Assembly: GCA_023443985.1 (NCBI GenBank)
Contig: JAEZSJ010000132.1
Span: 1-14,362, forward strand
Reading direction: 5' to 3'
DNA: 14,362 nucleotides
Origin: Verrucomicrobiota bacterium
GTDB taxonomy: Bacteria; Verrucomicrobiota; Verrucomicrobiia; Opitutales; Opitutaceae
This document shows, in pieces, positions 1 through 5,875 of this stretch. The translations under genes were made by a program, and so were the position numbers. The stretch's first letter is position 1. Each line of letters starts with the position of its first letter. The notes beneath the pieces were generated by a model. That model ran no database searches. It had not been told where the DNA came from and worked only from the letters and a program-made list of their open reading frames with translations.

Positions 1-42
1 AAGTCACTCCATCGAGTCGCAGCTCGCGCTGCGACAAGTCAC
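1..42 (+). repeat. 7-bp direct repeat flanking a 7-bp hairpin in the intron tail
   Basis: AAGTCAC occurs at 1-7 and again at 36-42. Between them GTCGCAG (16-22) pairs perfectly with CTGCGAC (29-35) around a six-base loop. It lies just upstream of domain V, so it is probably part of the domain IV base or the end of the reverse-transcriptase coding segment. The left boundary is set by the window edge. Confidence 0.4.
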
Positions 43-55
43 ACTGGTGATGAAA

Positions 56-123
56 CCGCCGGATGCGTGAACCGCACGTCCGGTGGTGTGGGAGCTGGGG
101 GAGGCAACCTCCCCCGGCTACCC
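56..123 (+). ncRNA. Group II intron domains V and VI (catalytic hairpin and branch-point helix)
   Basis: Domain V: 56-63 pairs with 79-86. The conserved G58-U84 wobble lies in the CGC triad (57-59 against 83-85). TGCG (64-67) then pairs with CGCA (73-76) around a small TGAAC loop, and the hallmark two-base CG bulge is at 77-78. Three bases (87-89) link to domain VI. Domain VI: 90-104 pairs with 108-123 as 15 base pairs closed by a CAA loop, with a single unpaired A120 three pairs above the base. A120 is the expected lariat branch point, seven bases from the proposed 3' end at T126. All of this pairing was worked out by hand. The combination of a domain V motif and a bulged-A helix is very specific to group II introns. 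Confidence 0.87.
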
Positions 124-156
124 GATCCCGGATTCCGGAGCCGCGCCGGGTGCCCC

Positions 157-1581
157 CTACCCGAGCAGCGCGTCGCGCAATGCGCGCATCTTCAGCTCGG
201 TCTCCGCCCGCTCCGCCGCCGGATCCGACCCCTCGACGATGCCCGCCCCGGCATACAGCCGCGCGGTGTCGCCCTGTATCAAGGCCGAACGGATACCGAC
301 CAGAAACTCGCCGTCGCCGCGGTGGTCCACCCACCCGAGTGCGCCGGCGTACAGCCCACGGTCGAACGGCTCGAGCTCCCGCAAATGCGCCACCGCCGCC
401 TCCCGCGGCGACCCGCCCACCGCGGGGGTCGGGTGCAGTTCGCCGAGGATGCGCAACAGGTCGCCCCCGGGCGCGAGCGTCGCCTCCACGGGCGTGCACA
501 GGTGCTGCACATTGGGCAGTTGCCGCACGCGCGGCCTGCCTGGGCGCGCCGCCGTCACGCCCAGGTTCCCCAGCCGACGCAGGATCGAATCAAGCACCAA
601 CCCCTGTTCCCGCATGTCCTTCGCGCTGTGCAGAAGCTGCCGTGCCAGCGCCGCATCCTCCACGGCCGTGCGGCCGCGCGGGGCCGATCCGGCCAGCGCC
701 TCCGTGCGCAGTCGGCCCGCGGCCACTGCAACCAGCCGCTCCGGCGACGCGCCGATGAAACTGGCGCCCGCGCCGTTGCCGGCGGAGAAGCTGTAGCAGT
801 CGGGGAAACGCCCCCGCAGCGCCGTGAGCGCCCGCAGCGGATGGAAACGCCGCGTCGCCCGCAGGTCGCGCGCCCGCGCCAGCACGATCTTCCGGTATCG
901 GCCCGCCTGGATCGCCGCCACACCGGCGGCGACATTGGCCGCATACCCGGCCTCGGGGCCCGTCTCGCGTTCGTCGGTGATCGCGCCCTCCAACGCGTCA
1001 TCAAACGCTGGCGACACATAGTCGAAGGCGCCGAACTTCGCATGCGCGCGCCAGATGCGCTCGGCGGCGGCGGGCACATCGGTGTCGGGGCCGACAACCG
1101 TGTTCGCCACGGCGACCGAGCAGTCGCCGCTGCGCGCCACCTGCCACCGCGGCACGAACACCCGGCCGGCGGGGAACGCCGCCCCGGGCGCCGCCTCGTC
1201 GGCGAAACCAAACGTGGCGAAGAAAAGCGGTCCGCCGAACGGCACCTGCACCGCGCCCACGGCCACCGTGCGCGCCAACGTTCGCCGCACAAAGTCCGCC
1301 GCCGTGGCGAAACGGTCGGGCCCGGCGCAATCGCAGGCGACCACCGCCTCCGCGCCGGCCAGCGCGACATCCGCCGCCGGTCGTTCGACGTAGAAGTGCA
1401 GCTCCTCCGGCTCGAAGATCGACTCCAGCACCGCCAACGGATCGAGGCGTTCGGCCTCGATGGAGATGCTCACGAGGCGCGGCTGGCCGTCGGTGGCGGC
1501 CTGGGTCCTCACGTCCGCCAGGAAGCTCGAGAGCGCCTCGAGCGAGCGGTTGGCGAGCGGGTCGAGCGGGAGGATCGTCAT
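157..1581 (-). CDS. menF: Isochorismate synthase (MenF family)
   Basis: Chorismate-binding enzyme of 474 residues that converts chorismate to isochorismate, normally the first committed step of menaquinone synthesis in the cytoplasm. The C-terminal half carries the family core: KIVLARARD with the putative catalytic base Lys231, FIGASPERL at about 275-283, TEALAGSAPRG at 293-303 with the putative general acid Glu294, a HSAKD segment near 318-322, LHPTPAVGG at 382-390, FDRGLYAGALGW at 406-417, and YAGAGIVEGSDP at 443-454 with the downstream E-T-x-x-K metal-binding end. The N-terminal 200 residues are the variable part of this family. Length is typical. The ATG at 1581 has no obvious Shine-Dalgarno. 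It lies 88 nt downstream of trmL on the same strand, so the two may be cotranscribed. No other men genes are in view. A salicylate- or siderophore-type isochorismate synthase cannot be fully excluded, but no siderophore genes are nearby. Confidence 0.9.
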   Translation of the reverse strand: MTILPLDPLANRSLEALSSFLADVRTQAATDGQPRLVSISIEAERLDPLAVLESIFEPEELHFYVERPAADVALAGAEAVVACDCAGPDRFATAADFVRRTLARTVAVGAVQVPFGGPLFFATFGFADEAAPGAAFPAGRVFVPRWQVARSGDCSVAVANTVVGPDTDVPAAAERIWRAHAKFGAFDYVSPAFDDALEGAITDERETGPEAGYAANVAAGVAAIQAGRYRKIVLARARDLRATRRFHPLRALTALRGRFPDCYSFSAGNGAGASFIGASPERLVAVAAGRLRTEALAGSAPRGRTAVEDAALARQLLHSAKDMREQGLVLDSILRRLGNLGVTAARPGRPRVRQLPNVQHLCTPVEATLAPGGDLLRILGELHPTPAVGGSPREAAVAHLRELEPFDRGLYAGALGWVDHRGDGEFLVGIRSALIQGDTARLYAGAGIVEGSDPAAERAETELKMRALRDALLG

Positions 1582-1669
1582 GGCGGCGAGGGCGGCGGGG
1601 AACGCGTGCCGGAGTGAAGCGTCCCCGGCGCGGTTTGGCCAGTTCTGTCGGCGCGGCCGCGGGCGACGA

Positions 1670-2173
1670 TCACACCGCCGGCGGCCCGGCGTCGCCCCTC
1701 GCGGGAACCGCCGCCGGATATCCGGTCTGGCGCAGCGCCTCGAAGGTGGCGATGCCCGCCGCGGTGGACAGGTTCAGCGAGCGCAGCTCGGTGTTGGCGT
1801 GGGGGATCGTGATCCGCTGCGCGCGCCCGAGCTCGGCGTGCAGCCACTCCGGTGCGCCGGAGCCCTCGTTGCCGAACACCAGCCCGTCGCCGTCTTCGTA
1901 GTGAACTTCCCAGAACGAACGCGCCCCCTTCGTGGTGAGCAGCCACAGCCGGCTTGGGCGCGCCGGACTCGCCCGGAACTCCTCCCAGTTGCGGTGGTGG
2001 TGCAGATCGAGCGAATACCAGTAGTCCATGCCCGCCCGCCGCAGATGTCGGTCGGTGATGGTGAACCCGAGCGGATGGATCAGGTGCAACCGGCAGCGCG
2101 TGATCGCGCACATCCGGCCGACATTGCCGGTATTCTGCGGAATCTCCGGCTGGAAAAGGACGATGTGAATCAT
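1670..2173 (-). CDS. trmL: tRNA (cytidine/uridine-34-2'-O)-methyltransferase, TrmL type
   Basis: SPOUT-class methyltransferase of 167 residues. Enzymes of this family use S-adenosylmethionine to methylate the ribose 2'-OH of wobble base 34 in tRNA-Leu isoacceptors. The start MIHIVLFQPEIPQNTGNVGR is diagnostic, with the conserved N-x-G-N segment at 14-17. The knotted C-terminal half shows LVFGNEGSGAPEW (98-110) and IPHANTELRSLNLS (123-136), which match the two SAM-binding motifs. Two details depart from the usual pattern: GNEGSGAP in place of the commoner G-x-E-x-x-G-L-P, and RSLNLST where most relatives have RSLNLSN. Length is normal for the single-domain form. The ATG at 2173 is chosen because the protein begins exactly at the family N-terminus; no Shine-Dalgarno precedes it. 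It diverges from the response regulator across 92 nt and precedes menF. Confidence 0.9.
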   Translation of the reverse strand: MIHIVLFQPEIPQNTGNVGRMCAITRCRLHLIHPLGFTITDRHLRRAGMDYWYSLDLHHHRNWEEFRASPARPSRLWLLTTKGARSFWEVHYEDGDGLVFGNEGSGAPEWLHAELGRAQRITIPHANTELRSLNLSTAAGIATFEALRQTGYPAAVPARGDAGPPAV

Positions 2174-2226
2174 TTGTCAAAACCCGGACCGTCGCTCGGG
2201 CGCCGGGGGGAAATGGTTTGTAAGCA

Positions 2227-2238
2227 CTCCGGCCGGAG
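2227..2238. other. 12-bp perfect palindrome in the trmL / response-regulator divergent spacer
   Basis: CTCCGGCCGGAG is a perfect inverted repeat midway in the 92-bp gap between the divergent starts at 2173 and 2266. It could be an operator for a dimeric regulator, or chance in GC-rich DNA. I see no convincing sigma-70 boxes around it. Confidence 0.25.
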
Positions 2239-2265
2239 ACTAGCAAAGCCCGACTTAACCGTTCC

Positions 2266-2688
2266 GTGACCCCCACCGAAAATACCGCCCCGGCCAAGAA
2301 GGTGTTGATCGTCGACGACGAGAAATCGTTCACGGAGCTGCTCGCCCAGATCCTGAACGACAACATGACCTGCGCGGTGGAGTCCTACAACCGGCCGGCG
2401 GACGCCCTGAAGGCCATCCAAGCCGGTCAGGTCGCGGTGCTGGTGACCGACTACTACATGCCGGTGATGAACGGAATCGAGCTGATCCGCAACCTGCAGC
2501 TGGCCCAGCCGACCGTGCCCGCTATCCTGATCACCGGACACAGTCTGAAATTCGGTGAGGAGGAGATGCGGCGCCTGCCGGCCCTGAAGGCGGTGCTCGC
2601 GAAGCCGTTCGGGTGGCGCAAGCTCGCGGACCTGTTGATCCAGCATTGGCCGGACGAGAACCGGCCAAGGATCAAGGATCTCGCCTGA
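2266..2688 (+). CDS. Single-domain response regulator (CheY-like receiver)
   Basis: A 140-residue stand-alone receiver domain with no DNA-binding or enzymatic output. The acidic pair Asp17-Asp18 (VLIVDDE), the phospho-acceptor Asp62 (VTDYYMP), the switch Thr90 (ILITGH) and the invariant Lys113 (LAKPF) are all present, so it should be phosphorylatable. A residue after the acceptor is Tyr and the MNG turn follows at 68-70, as is usual. The reading frame begins at a GTG (2266). An unstructured leader of about ten residues precedes the first beta strand, so the start is plausible but has no Shine-Dalgarno. No histidine kinase is in the window, so the partner and pathway are unknown. The peptide-binding lipoprotein gene starts 112 nt downstream on the same strand, with a hairpin in between. 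Confidence 0.88.
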   Translation: MTPTENTAPAKKVLIVDDEKSFTELLAQILNDNMTCAVESYNRPADALKAIQAGQVAVLVTDYYMPVMNGIELIRNLQLAQPTVPAILITGHSLKFGEEEMRRLPALKAVLAKPFGWRKLADLLIQHWPDENRPRIKDLA

Positions 2689-2731
2689 GGCCGTTCCGGC
2701 GCCGGGCCGCCGTTCCTCGGGTGTGCGCAGT

Positions 2732-2759
2732 GGTCCGCCCCATGCCGGGCGGCCGGACC
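2732..2759 (+). terminator. Possible hairpin terminator after the response regulator
   Basis: GGTCC (2732-2736) pairs with GGACC (2755-2759), and GCCC (2737-2740) with GGGC (2747-2750), leaving a side bulge. There is no downstream T tract, so it is at best a weak or Rho-assisted terminator, or an mRNA structure ahead of the next gene. Confidence 0.22.
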
Positions 2760-2800
2760 GGGGGTTGCGCGGACCGAGACGGCCCGCATTCTGCGGCGCC

Positions 2801-4405
2801 ATGACGCCTCGTCTCGCCGCCGCTGTAGCGCTCACCACCCTCGCCCTGTTCTGCGCCGGCTGCGGTCCGCGCAAGACACTGGTGGAGACGGGGCGTCACG
2901 AAGGCGCCCTGCATCTCGCGCTCGGCTCCGAACCCGGCGAACTCGACCCGCAGCGGCAGATCAACATCGACCAGATGAACGTCTCGCTCGCGCTCTTCGA
3001 AGGCCTCACGGCACTCGACGAACGCACCTCCCTGCCGGTCCCCGGCGCGGCGGAAAGCTGGACGACCTCCGCCGACGGCCTCACCTGGACTTTCCGCCTG
3101 CGGCCGAATCTCCGTTGGTCGGACGGCGCGCCGCTCACGGCCGATGATTTCGCGTGGTCGCTCCGCCGAGCGCTCTCGCCCGCGCTCGCCTCGGAGTACG
3201 CCTACGTTCTCCACCCGATCCGCGGGGCCGCCGTGTTCAACTCCCGAGGACACACCGGAGCGGACGAGCTCGGCGTGCGCGCCGTCGACCCGCTCACGCT
3301 CGAGCTCACGCTCGAGCGGCCGGCGCCGCTGCTGCCCGCGATCCTCGCCCTGCCCGTCGCGTTCCCAATTCCCCGCCAGGCGCTCGCCGCCGCTGCGCAG
3401 GCCGGCGACGAACGCCACTGGACGCGCCCCCGGTTCCTCGTCGGCAACGGCCCGTTCAAGCTCGTGGAGTGGTCGCCCAACCACCAGTTGGTGACGGTAC
3501 GCAACGAATACTTCCACGAGCCGGCCAGGCTCAACCGGCTCGTGTTCCACCCCTACGAGCAGGCCTCCGCCCAGGAATCCGCCTTCCGCGCGGGCCAGCT
3601 CCACGTCACCTCCGAGCTGCCCGCCACGCGTCTCGCCCACTACCGGACCGAGGCGCCCGCGATGCTGCGCACGGAACCGGTCCTCGAGTCGCACTTCCTC
3701 CGCTTCAACACCACCCGTCCGCCCTTCGACGACGCCCGCGTCCGGCGGGCGTTCGCCCTGGCGATCGACCGCCCGGCCCTGGTCGGGCAGGTGGCGCGGG
3801 GCGGGCAGGCGGCCGGAAGCACGCTCTGCCCCGCCGGACTCCCCGGCTACACGCCGCCACCAGGGTTTGGACACGATGCGGCCGGGGCGCGGGCGCTGCT
3901 CGCGGCCGCCGGTTTCCCCGAAGGCCGCGGCTTCCCGGCGGTCGAGACGATCACGTTCAACACCGACCTCAACCTCAAGGTCCTCGAGTCGCTCCAGCAG
4001 CGCTGGCAGACGGAGCTCGGCGTCACGGTCGTCCTCGCTCCGAAGGAGAAGAACACCTGGATCGCCGACGAGCGCCGGCTGGCCTACCAGATCTCGCTCG
4101 CGCGCTGGATCGCCGACTACGCCGACCCGGTCGCCTTCCTCGAGCTCTTCCTCGCGGGCGGAGGCAACAACGCCACCGGCTGGGCCGACGCCGAGTACGA
4201 CCGACTCGTTCAGGACGCCGCCGCCGAGATCGATCCGGCCCGGCGCAACGCGCTGTTCCAGTCCGCCGAGCGGCGGTTGCTGGCCGCCGCCCCGATCGCC
4301 CCGCTGTACCACGGGACACGCAGCTATCTCGCCCATCCGGCCGTGCGGGGCTGGGAGCCGGCCCTGCTCGGCTTCCGCCGTTACCAGCACCTGTGGCTGG
4401 AATGA
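2801..4405 (+). CDS. Oligopeptide ABC transporter substrate-binding lipoprotein (SBP_bac_5, OppA-like)
   Basis: Extracytoplasmic solute-binding protein of 534 residues from the ATG at 2801. An upstream in-frame extension to 2723 is Arg/Pro-rich and lies before the signal peptide, so it was rejected. Residues 1-21 form a lipoprotein signal ending CAGC, with Cys21 as the likely lipidated residue; Cys rather than Leu at the -3 position is slightly unusual. Family hallmarks follow in order: LGSEPGELDP (41-50), LFEGLTALDE (65-74), RWSDGAPLTADDFAWS (105-120), VGNGPFKLVEW (214-224) and FNTTRPPFDDARVRRAFALA (302-321). This is the usual size and order for OppA/DppA-type proteins that deliver peptides to an ABC permease. 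No permease or ATPase gene is adjacent, so it is an orphan binding protein here and its ligand is unproven. It ends 21 nt before the converging smpB stop. Confidence 0.9.
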   Translation: MTPRLAAAVALTTLALFCAGCGPRKTLVETGRHEGALHLALGSEPGELDPQRQINIDQMNVSLALFEGLTALDERTSLPVPGAAESWTTSADGLTWTFRLRPNLRWSDGAPLTADDFAWSLRRALSPALASEYAYVLHPIRGAAVFNSRGHTGADELGVRAVDPLTLELTLERPAPLLPAILALPVAFPIPRQALAAAAQAGDERHWTRPRFLVGNGPFKLVEWSPNHQLVTVRNEYFHEPARLNRLVFHPYEQASAQESAFRAGQLHVTSELPATRLAHYRTEAPAMLRTEPVLESHFLRFNTTRPPFDDARVRRAFALAIDRPALVGQVARGGQAAGSTLCPAGLPGYTPPPGFGHDAAGARALLAAAGFPEGRGFPAVETITFNTDLNLKVLESLQQRWQTELGVTVVLAPKEKNTWIADERRLAYQISLARWIADYADPVAFLELFLAGGGNNATGWADAEYDRLVQDAAAEIDPARRNALFQSAERRLLAAAPIAPLYHGTRSYLAHPAVRGWEPALLGFRRYQHLWLE

Positions 4406-4426
4406 ACGGGTCCGCGGGCAGGCGCG

Positions 4427-4897
4427 TCAGTGGCGCGAGCGCATCACGCGGGCGATGTCGCGGTCCTGCTCCCGCTTCTTGATGTCGTCGCGCTTGTCGT
4501 ACTGCTTCTTGCCTGTCGCCAGGCCGATCTCGACCTTGACCAGCGCCTCCTTGAAATAGAGCCGCAGTGCCACCAACGCCTTGCCGGTGGTCTCGAGCTC
4601 CTGAGTGATCTTGCGCAGCTGGCTGCGGTGGAGGAGGAGTTTCCGCGCGCGCCGCGGGTCGCATTTCACGTACCCGCTGAACTCATACTCCTCGATGTGC
4701 AGCCCATGGAGCCAAGCCTCGCCGCGTTCGATGCGGGCGAAGGCGTCGGCCAGCTGCGCCCGGCCGGCCCGGATGGACTTCACCTCGGCGCCGCGGAGGG
4801 CGATGCCCGCCTCGAAGCGCTCGTCGATGAAATAGTCGCGCAACGCCTTCGGGTTGCGGACCTCGGTGTAGCGTTCCTGTTTCTTGGCTGCGGCCAC
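4427..4897 (-). CDS. smpB: SsrA-binding protein SmpB
   Basis: A 156-residue tmRNA-binding protein for trans-translation, the rescue of stalled ribosomes. It has the family's oligonucleotide-binding barrel: RDYFIDERFEAGIALRGAEV near 20-39 with the GAEVKSIR core, then the LHGLHIEEYEF and RRARKLLLHR segments. The basic C-terminal tail, with GKKQYDKR at about 128-135, is the part that enters the decoding site with tmRNA. Length is normal. The start is a GTG at 4897; it precedes a short basic leader (AAAKK) as in many SmpB proteins, and no Shine-Dalgarno is visible. It lies 74 nt downstream of rpoZ on the same strand and is probably cotranscribed with it. The tmRNA gene itself is not in this window. 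Confidence 0.96.
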   Translation of the reverse strand: MAAAKKQERYTEVRNPKALRDYFIDERFEAGIALRGAEVKSIRAGRAQLADAFARIERGEAWLHGLHIEEYEFSGYVKCDPRRARKLLLHRSQLRKITQELETTGKALVALRLYFKEALVKVEIGLATGKKQYDKRDDIKKREQDRDIARVMRSRH

Positions 4898-4971
4898 GGC
4901 GTCAGGGCGCCCGCGGAGTGCAGGGCGAAGCGGACGTCACGCCCGCCGCCGCCGCGCGACCGCCGGCGGAA

Positions 4972-5169
4972 TCACTCGGCGAACTCGTAGTGGATCTTGC
5001 CCTCGATGATTTCGCGCAGGGCGATGTCCTCGAGATTGAGCTTCTCCAGGGACTCCACGAGCGGACGGCTGCCGCGGCGCAGTTGTTTCACGCGGCGCGA
5101 AACCACGTTGATGAGCAGGTTCGCGTCGATGATGACTTTTTGCGCTTCTTTCAGGTATTCGTCTCTCAC
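4972..5169 (-). CDS. rpoZ: DNA-directed RNA polymerase omega subunit
   Basis: Small protein of 65 residues that matches the omega subunit, which helps fold and assemble the beta' subunit. The pattern is AQKVIIDANLLINVVSRRVK (9-28), then RRGSRPLVE, then LEDIALREIIEGKIHYEF; the ED-x-AL-x-EI-x-EGKI block is the usual C-terminal helix of omega. I chose the GTG at 5169 because AAGGAGG sits five bases upstream (5181-5175). An in-frame ATG at 5202 would add eleven residues that read straight through this ribosome-binding site and do not resemble the family. The gene is divergent from cutA and followed by smpB. The family is short and weakly conserved, so a search would firm up the name. Confidence 0.85.
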   Translation of the reverse strand: MRDEYLKEAQKVIIDANLLINVVSRRVKQLRRGSRPLVESLEKLNLEDIALREIIEGKIHYEFAE

Positions 5170-5174
5170 GGAGT

Positions 5175-5181
5175 CCTCCTT
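5175..5181 (-). promoter_or_regulatory. Strong Shine-Dalgarno deciding the rpoZ start
   Basis: On the minus strand AAGGAGG is followed by ACTCC and then GTG at 5169. This is one of only two clear Shine-Dalgarno sequences in the window, and it fixes the rpoZ start at GTG rather than at the upstream ATG. Confidence 0.85.
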
Positions 5182-5294
5182 GGAAAATGAAGAGGTACAC
5201 AAGGCGGCCCGCCTCCCGCACGGTCAAGAGTGAAGTTCGCCACGTTTTCCCGGATCTTCGCCGGCGACTTGCCGCGGCTGTCGTTCCGGGCACG

Positions 5295-5642
5295 ATGCCG
5301 GCCATGTGGATTGCCTGGACGACGATCGACGCGAAGGAGACAGCCGAGCGCCTCGCGCGCTCCGTGATGGAACACCGTCTCGCCGCCTGCGTGCAGATCG
5401 ATGGGCCGGTCACCTCCTACTACTGGTGGCAGGGCAAGCTCGAGCGTGCGGAGGAATGGCGGCTGATGTTCAAGTGCACCCCCGAGCAGCTGCCCCTGCT
5501 GGAAGGGCGGGTTCTGGCCGAGCACGTGTACGAAACCCCGGAATGGGTCGCCGTGCGCGCTGAACATGTGGGGGAAAAATACTTGAACTGGGCATTCGAG
5601 AGCCCTTCACTCGCCGACTTTTCCAACGAAACCAACGCCTAA
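5295..5642 (+). CDS. cutA: CutA-like protein (divalent-cation tolerance / PII-like fold)
   Basis: A 115-residue protein of the CutA1 family, a cytosolic trimer with a PII-like fold historically linked to copper and divalent-metal tolerance; the true biochemical role is unsettled. The family landmarks are present: WTTIDAKETAERLARSVMEH followed by RLAACVQI (about 8-35), SYYWWQGKLERAEEW (41-55) where the Y-x-W-x-G-K block is the trimer signature, and HVYETPEWVAV (77-87) replacing the usual HPY-E-x-P-E. The length is as expected. The start is ATG 5295 or ATG 5304; the latter begins nearer the first beta strand, and neither has a Shine-Dalgarno. A longer in-frame version from 5187 is Arg-rich and unlike the family. 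The small basic protein starts 14 nt after its stop. Confidence 0.88.
   Translation: MPAMWIAWTTIDAKETAERLARSVMEHRLAACVQIDGPVTSYYWWQGKLERAEEWRLMFKCTPEQLPLLEGRVLAEHVYETPEWVAVRAEHVGEKYLNWAFESPSLADFSNETNA
5583..5611 (+). promoter_or_regulatory. Candidate sigma-70-type promoter inside the 3' end of cutA
   Basis: TTGAAC (5583-5588) and TTCACT (5606-5611) are separated by 17 bases. Transcription from here would begin near 5618 and give the small basic protein gene its own leader of about 40 nt. This is a hand-picked match of moderate quality and could be chance. Confidence 0.3.
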
Positions 5643-5656
5643 CCGCAGTCCGGACC

Positions 5657-5812
5657 ATGTCCCAGCACAACAGCTTCCGCTCCTCCGCCACCACCGGAGC
5701 CAAACGTAATGTCCTCAAGCGCTTCGAGCGCGTCGAGCTCCTCAAGAAACGCGGCCAGTGGAAAGAGGGCGAGCGCGTGATGGGCCTGCGCAAGACCAAG
5801 CCCGAGGCCTGA
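5657..5812 (+). CDS. Small basic protein of the Verrucomicrobia/Chlamydiae type
   Basis: A 51-residue, strongly basic protein. The core KRNVLKRFERVELLKKRGQW (16-35), then KEGERVMGLRKTK, matches my recollection of the TIGR04137 family, a short lineage-restricted protein of Verrucomicrobia and Chlamydiae. An association with rRNA or ribosomes has been suggested for the family but I know of no proven function. The many Lys/Arg residues and the small size are compatible with RNA binding; that part is inference. It starts 14 nt after cutA, has a possible private promoter inside cutA, and is followed 25 nt after its stop by a strong intrinsic terminator. This suggests a discrete, probably well-expressed transcript. 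No Shine-Dalgarno precedes the ATG. It is the best taxonomic marker in the window. Confidence 0.85.
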   Translation: MSQHNSFRSSATTGAKRNVLKRFERVELLKKRGQWKEGERVMGLRKTKPEA

Positions 5813-5837
5813 GTCGCGTTTCGCATTCCAATCCTTC

Positions 5838-5869
5838 AGGGCAGCGCCACCGCGGGGCTGCCCTTTCTT
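5838..5869 (+). terminator. Intrinsic terminator after the small basic protein gene
   Basis: AGGGCAGC (5838-5845) pairs perfectly with GCTGCCCT (5857-5864) around an 11-base loop and is followed by a T-rich run TTCTT. It lies 25 nt past the stop at 5812 and ends only 6 bases before the DedA-family ATG at 5876. Confidence 0.8.
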
Positions 5870-5875
5870 GTGCCC

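Larger units (their letters stand above)
1..126 (+). mobile_element. 3' end of a group II intron, probably class C (left part outside window)
   Basis: The sequence folds into the two conserved 3' domains of a bacterial group II intron. Domain V spans about 56-86 and domain VI 90-123. The intron would end at T126, with the terminal dinucleotide AT obeying the usual AY rule. Bases 1-55 upstream of domain V are probably the tail of domain IV, where the intron-encoded reverse transcriptase usually sits; that ORF and domains I-III are outside the window. The catalytic triad reads CGC (57-59) rather than AGC, which is typical of class IIC introns. Those introns usually insert just past transcription terminators. 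Here the 3' end lies 30 nt beyond the menF stop codon, in the opposite orientation to menF. I cannot tell from this fragment whether the intron is intact or a remnant. Confidence 0.85.

Noticed and set aside
67..1617. A 516-residue plus-strand open frame over menF
   Set aside because: It is Arg/His/Gly-rich shadow translation. It also begins inside the structured intron RNA.
1578..2366. A 262-residue minus-strand frame overlapping trmL
   Set aside because: It is out of frame with trmL, whose SPOUT motifs are clear, and its N-terminal part is antisense to the response regulator.
2672..4390. A 572-residue minus-strand open frame
   Set aside because: It is the antisense shadow of the peptide-binding lipoprotein, Glu/Arg/Gly-rich and without recognisable domains.
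4964..4973. GC-rich palindrome CCGCCGGCGG beside the rpoZ stop
   Set aside because: There is no T tract, and it lies in a run of CCG repeats; probably compositional rather than a terminator.
5172..5202. N-terminal extension of rpoZ from the ATG at 5202
   Set aside because: It would translate through the AAGGAGG ribosome-binding site; the GTG at 5169 is better placed.
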